Assembly: GCA_050485905.1 (NCBI GenBank)
Contig: JBJHCH010000086.1
Span: 1 to 17,079 of the forward strand
Direction: 5' to 3'
Length of the DNA: 17,079 nucleotides
Origin: JAWLCA01 sp050485905
Lineage (GTDB): Bacteria > Pseudomonadota > Alphaproteobacteria > Rhodobacterales > Rhodobacteraceae
The position numbers and the translations under genes were made by a program. The notes beneath the pieces were generated by a model. It was not told the origin of the DNA. It was given only the letters and a program-made list of their open reading frames with translations, and did no database searches. Shown piece after piece: positions 15,600 to 17,079 of this stretch. Within the stretch, counting starts at the first letter, position 1, and the number at the start of each line of letters is the position of its first letter.

Positions 15600-16141
15600 T
15601 GACCCCGTTCGAGGCGATGCGCACCGGCGCCGCCTATGATGCGGGCGATCCCGAACTCGTTTCAATGCGCAAGGCCGCGCAACGCCTGATGCGCGACTAC
15701 AACGCCACGATCTATGGCGACGACATTCGCGCATCGATCCTGACAGAGCTTCTGGGAACCTGGTCGGGCGCGGTCATTCGGCCGCCGCTTTACGTCGATT
15801 ACGGCCGCAACATCCACTTCGGGCCCGGCTGTTTTGTCAACTACGGCGCGGTGTTCCTTGATGTTGCGGAAATATTCGTCGGCGCCGGCACGCAGATCGG
15901 CCCCTACGTGCAGATACTGACCGCCGATCATCCGCGCGACGCAAGCGCGCGCGCGACCGGCACCGAATGGGGGCGGCCGGTCACAATCGGCGCGAATGTC
16001 TGGATCGGCGGCGGCGCGATCCTGCTGCCCGGCATTTCAGTGGGCGACGACGCGATCATCGGTGCCGGCGCCGTCGTCACCCGCGATGTCGCGGCCGGCA
16101 CAACTGTCGCAGGCAACCCGGCAAGGCCCCTGCATCCTTGA
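15599..16141 (+). CDS. Maltose/galactoside O-acetyltransferase-like hexapeptide-repeat acetyltransferase
   Basis: The 180-residue acyltransferase of the left-handed beta-helix family (LacA/Maa/NodL group) uses acetyl-CoA to acetylate a sugar or similar hydroxyl. The N-terminal MAT-type helical region (MRTGAAYDAGDPELVSMRK, about 7-25) is present. Hexapeptide repeats run from about residue 65 to 175, with the catalytic histidine in ILTADHPRD (His111) and the closing VWIGGGAILLPG, IIGAGAVVTRDV and VAGNPAR segments. ATG at 15599 overlaps the sufT stop by one base, so translation is coupled; the frame is open upstream to 15545, but that lies inside sufT. sufA begins 50 bp later. A sugar acetyltransferase is unexpected between two Fe-S assembly genes; the acceptor is unknown. 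Confidence 0.92.
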   Translation: MTPFEAMRTGAAYDAGDPELVSMRKAAQRLMRDYNATIYGDDIRASILTELLGTWSGAVIRPPLYVDYGRNIHFGPGCFVNYGAVFLDVAEIFVGAGTQIGPYVQILTADHPRDASARATGTEWGRPVTIGANVWIGGGAILLPGISVGDDAIIGAGAVVTRDVAAGTTVAGNPARPLHP

Positions 16142-16191
16142 GAAACCTGACCACTGAACCTACCTTTGGCGGGAGAAGAAAAGGAAACCGC

Positions 16192-16557
16192 ATGTTTGGC
16201 ATCCCAGGCAAGGCCGCCGTCACCCTGACCCCCGAGGCCGCGCGACAGATCACCCGGCTGATGGCAGGCGGTGGCACCAGCGGCCTGCGCATCGGCGTCA
16301 AGAAGGGCGGCTGCGCGGGCATGGAATACACAATGGACTATGTGTCCGAGATCGACCCGCATGACGAGGTGGTGGAGCAGGATGGCGCCCGCGTGATGAT
16401 CGCCCCGATGGCGCAGATGTTCCTTTTCGGAACGGAGATCCACTACGAGGTGGGTCTGCTGGAATCCGGCTTCAAGTTCCGCAATCCGAACGTCGTGGAA
16501 GCCTGCGGATGCGGTGAATCGATCAAGTTCCGCGAGGACGCGAAGGCGGCCGAATAG
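16192..16557 (+). CDS. sufA: A-type iron-sulfur carrier protein (SufA/IscA/HesB family)
   Basis: The 121-residue carrier receives Fe-S clusters from the scaffold and passes them to target apoproteins. The three cluster-binding cysteines are at 41 (KKGGCAGMEY) and at 105 and 107 (EACGCGES), the invariant A-type arrangement. The SGFKFRNPNV segment (92-101) just before the C-terminal cysteines is also typical. The N-terminal extension is short (TLTPEAARQI begins at 11). AAGGAAA about 6 bp before the ATG is a good ribosome-binding site. It follows the acetyltransferase by 50 bp and is separated from sufT by that gene. sufA is chosen over erpA or iscA because of sufT linkage, so the symbol is less certain than the family. 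Confidence 0.92.
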   Translation: MFGIPGKAAVTLTPEAARQITRLMAGGGTSGLRIGVKKGGCAGMEYTMDYVSEIDPHDEVVEQDGARVMIAPMAQMFLFGTEIHYEVGLLESGFKFRNPNVVEACGCGESIKFREDAKAAE

Positions 16558-16615
16558 CCCGGCTTTACCCTGTGCGACACCTGCGCTACCCCTCTGACAA
16601 ACTCGGGGGGTCGGA

Positions 16616-17079
16616 ATGGTGCAGAAACTGCTGGCAGGAAACTGGAAGATGAACGGCACCCGCGCGGCGCTGGAGGAGGTGCGTGCGCTGACGGCGGCGC
16701 ATCCCCGGCCCGCGGTGGCGCTGGTCCTGTGCCCCCCGGCCACCTTGATCGCTGCAATGGCGGATCTGACGCGCGATCACCCGCTGGCCGTCGGCGGGCA
16801 GGACTGTCATGTGGCGCCGCAGGGCGCGCATACCGGCGACGTATCGGCAACGATGCTGGTGGATGCCGGCGCCAGCCACGTAATCGTCGGCCATTCAGAG
16901 CGTCGGGCGGACCACGGAGAAACCGACGCAGATGTCGCGGCGAAGATGGCGACGGCGCAGTCTGCGGGCCTGATCCCCATCCTCTGTTTGGGCGAAACAC
17001 TCGCACAGCGCGATGCGGGCGAGACATTGCAGGTGGTGACATCGCAGCTACTCGGATCCCTATCGCCCGAAGCGGACCC
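16616..17079 (+). CDS. tpiA: Triosephosphate isomerase, 3' end outside window
   Basis: This glycolytic/Calvin-cycle enzyme interconverts dihydroxyacetone phosphate and glyceraldehyde 3-phosphate. 154 codons plus two bases are visible before the right edge; this is about 60% of the usual length of about 250 residues. Active-site Lys11 sits in GNWKMNG (8-14) and the electrophilic His93 in VGHSERR (91-97). GGQDCHVAPQGAHTGDVSA (60-78) and LCLGET (123-128) are standard TIM signatures. The catalytic glutamate and the phosphate-binding C-terminal loop are beyond the window. A G-run at 16605-16610 acts as the Shine-Dalgarno sequence before the ATG. It lies 58 bp after sufA on the same strand; a separate promoter is possible but not evident. 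Confidence 0.95.
   Translation, partial: MVQKLLAGNWKMNGTRAALEEVRALTAAHPRPAVALVLCPPATLIAAMADLTRDHPLAVGGQDCHVAPQGAHTGDVSATMLVDAGASHVIVGHSERRADHGETDADVAAKMATAQSAGLIPILCLGETLAQRDAGETLQVVTSQLLGSLSPEAD

Noticed and set aside
16443..17042. Leftward open frames over sufA and tpiA
   Set aside because: Antisense shadows; the rightward frame carries the complete N-terminal triosephosphate isomerase signatures.

Overview
The window is GC-rich, densely packed chromosomal DNA from an alphaproteobacterium, most likely a member of the Rhodobacteraceae/Rhodobacterales. The grounds are the codon and GC style, the COQ10-like ubiquinone protein, cytochrome c' beside a membrane-anchored diheme cytochrome c, the XdhC/molybdopterin-binding pair, and a SufT/SufA tail. 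I see no insertion sequence, CRISPR array, tRNA or rRNA. A species cannot be named from this reading.

Left part (1-7907): an inducible-looking catabolic island around a 458-bp divergent control region (5460-5917). Leftward run an enolase-superfamily (mandelate racemase-like) enzyme, a family-5 solute-binding protein, two DppB/DppC-type permeases and a DppD-type ATPase cut by the left window edge. The last three transporter genes are tightly spaced, and two of the junctions are 4-bp ATGA overlaps. Rightward run a LacI-family regulator and, 4 bp later, a D-2-hydroxyacid dehydrogenase. The likely logic (inference) is import of an acid-sugar-like or conjugated hydroxyacid substrate, dehydration or epimerisation by the enolase-superfamily enzyme, redox conversion by the dehydrogenase, and control by the LacI protein through palindromes in the divergent region. 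The substrate is unknown.

Middle part (8038-11690): four leftward genes. They are a small COQ10/START-domain protein, an XdhC/CoxI-family molybdoenzyme maturation factor overlapping a MoeA-like molybdopterin-binding protein, and an exported four-cysteine protein of unknown function. No molybdenum hydroxylase structural gene is in the window.

Right-middle part (11761-14021): rightward hypoxanthine phosphoribosyltransferase, then a cytochrome c' and a membrane-anchored diheme cytochrome c separated by only 6 bp and in the same reading frame. A rho-independent terminator follows. Next to it lies an array of about five 11-bp helically phased repeats, between the convergent cytochrome and tgt genes.

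Right part (14022-17079): leftward tgt (queuine tRNA-ribosyltransferase), diverging from a rightward cluster of sufT, a hexapeptide acetyltransferase overlapping it, and sufA (A-type Fe-S carrier). tpiA follows and runs off the right edge. Most of this half is housekeeping. The parts worth a second look are the catabolic island with its operators, the phased repeat array, and the acetyltransferase lodged between two Fe-S assembly genes.
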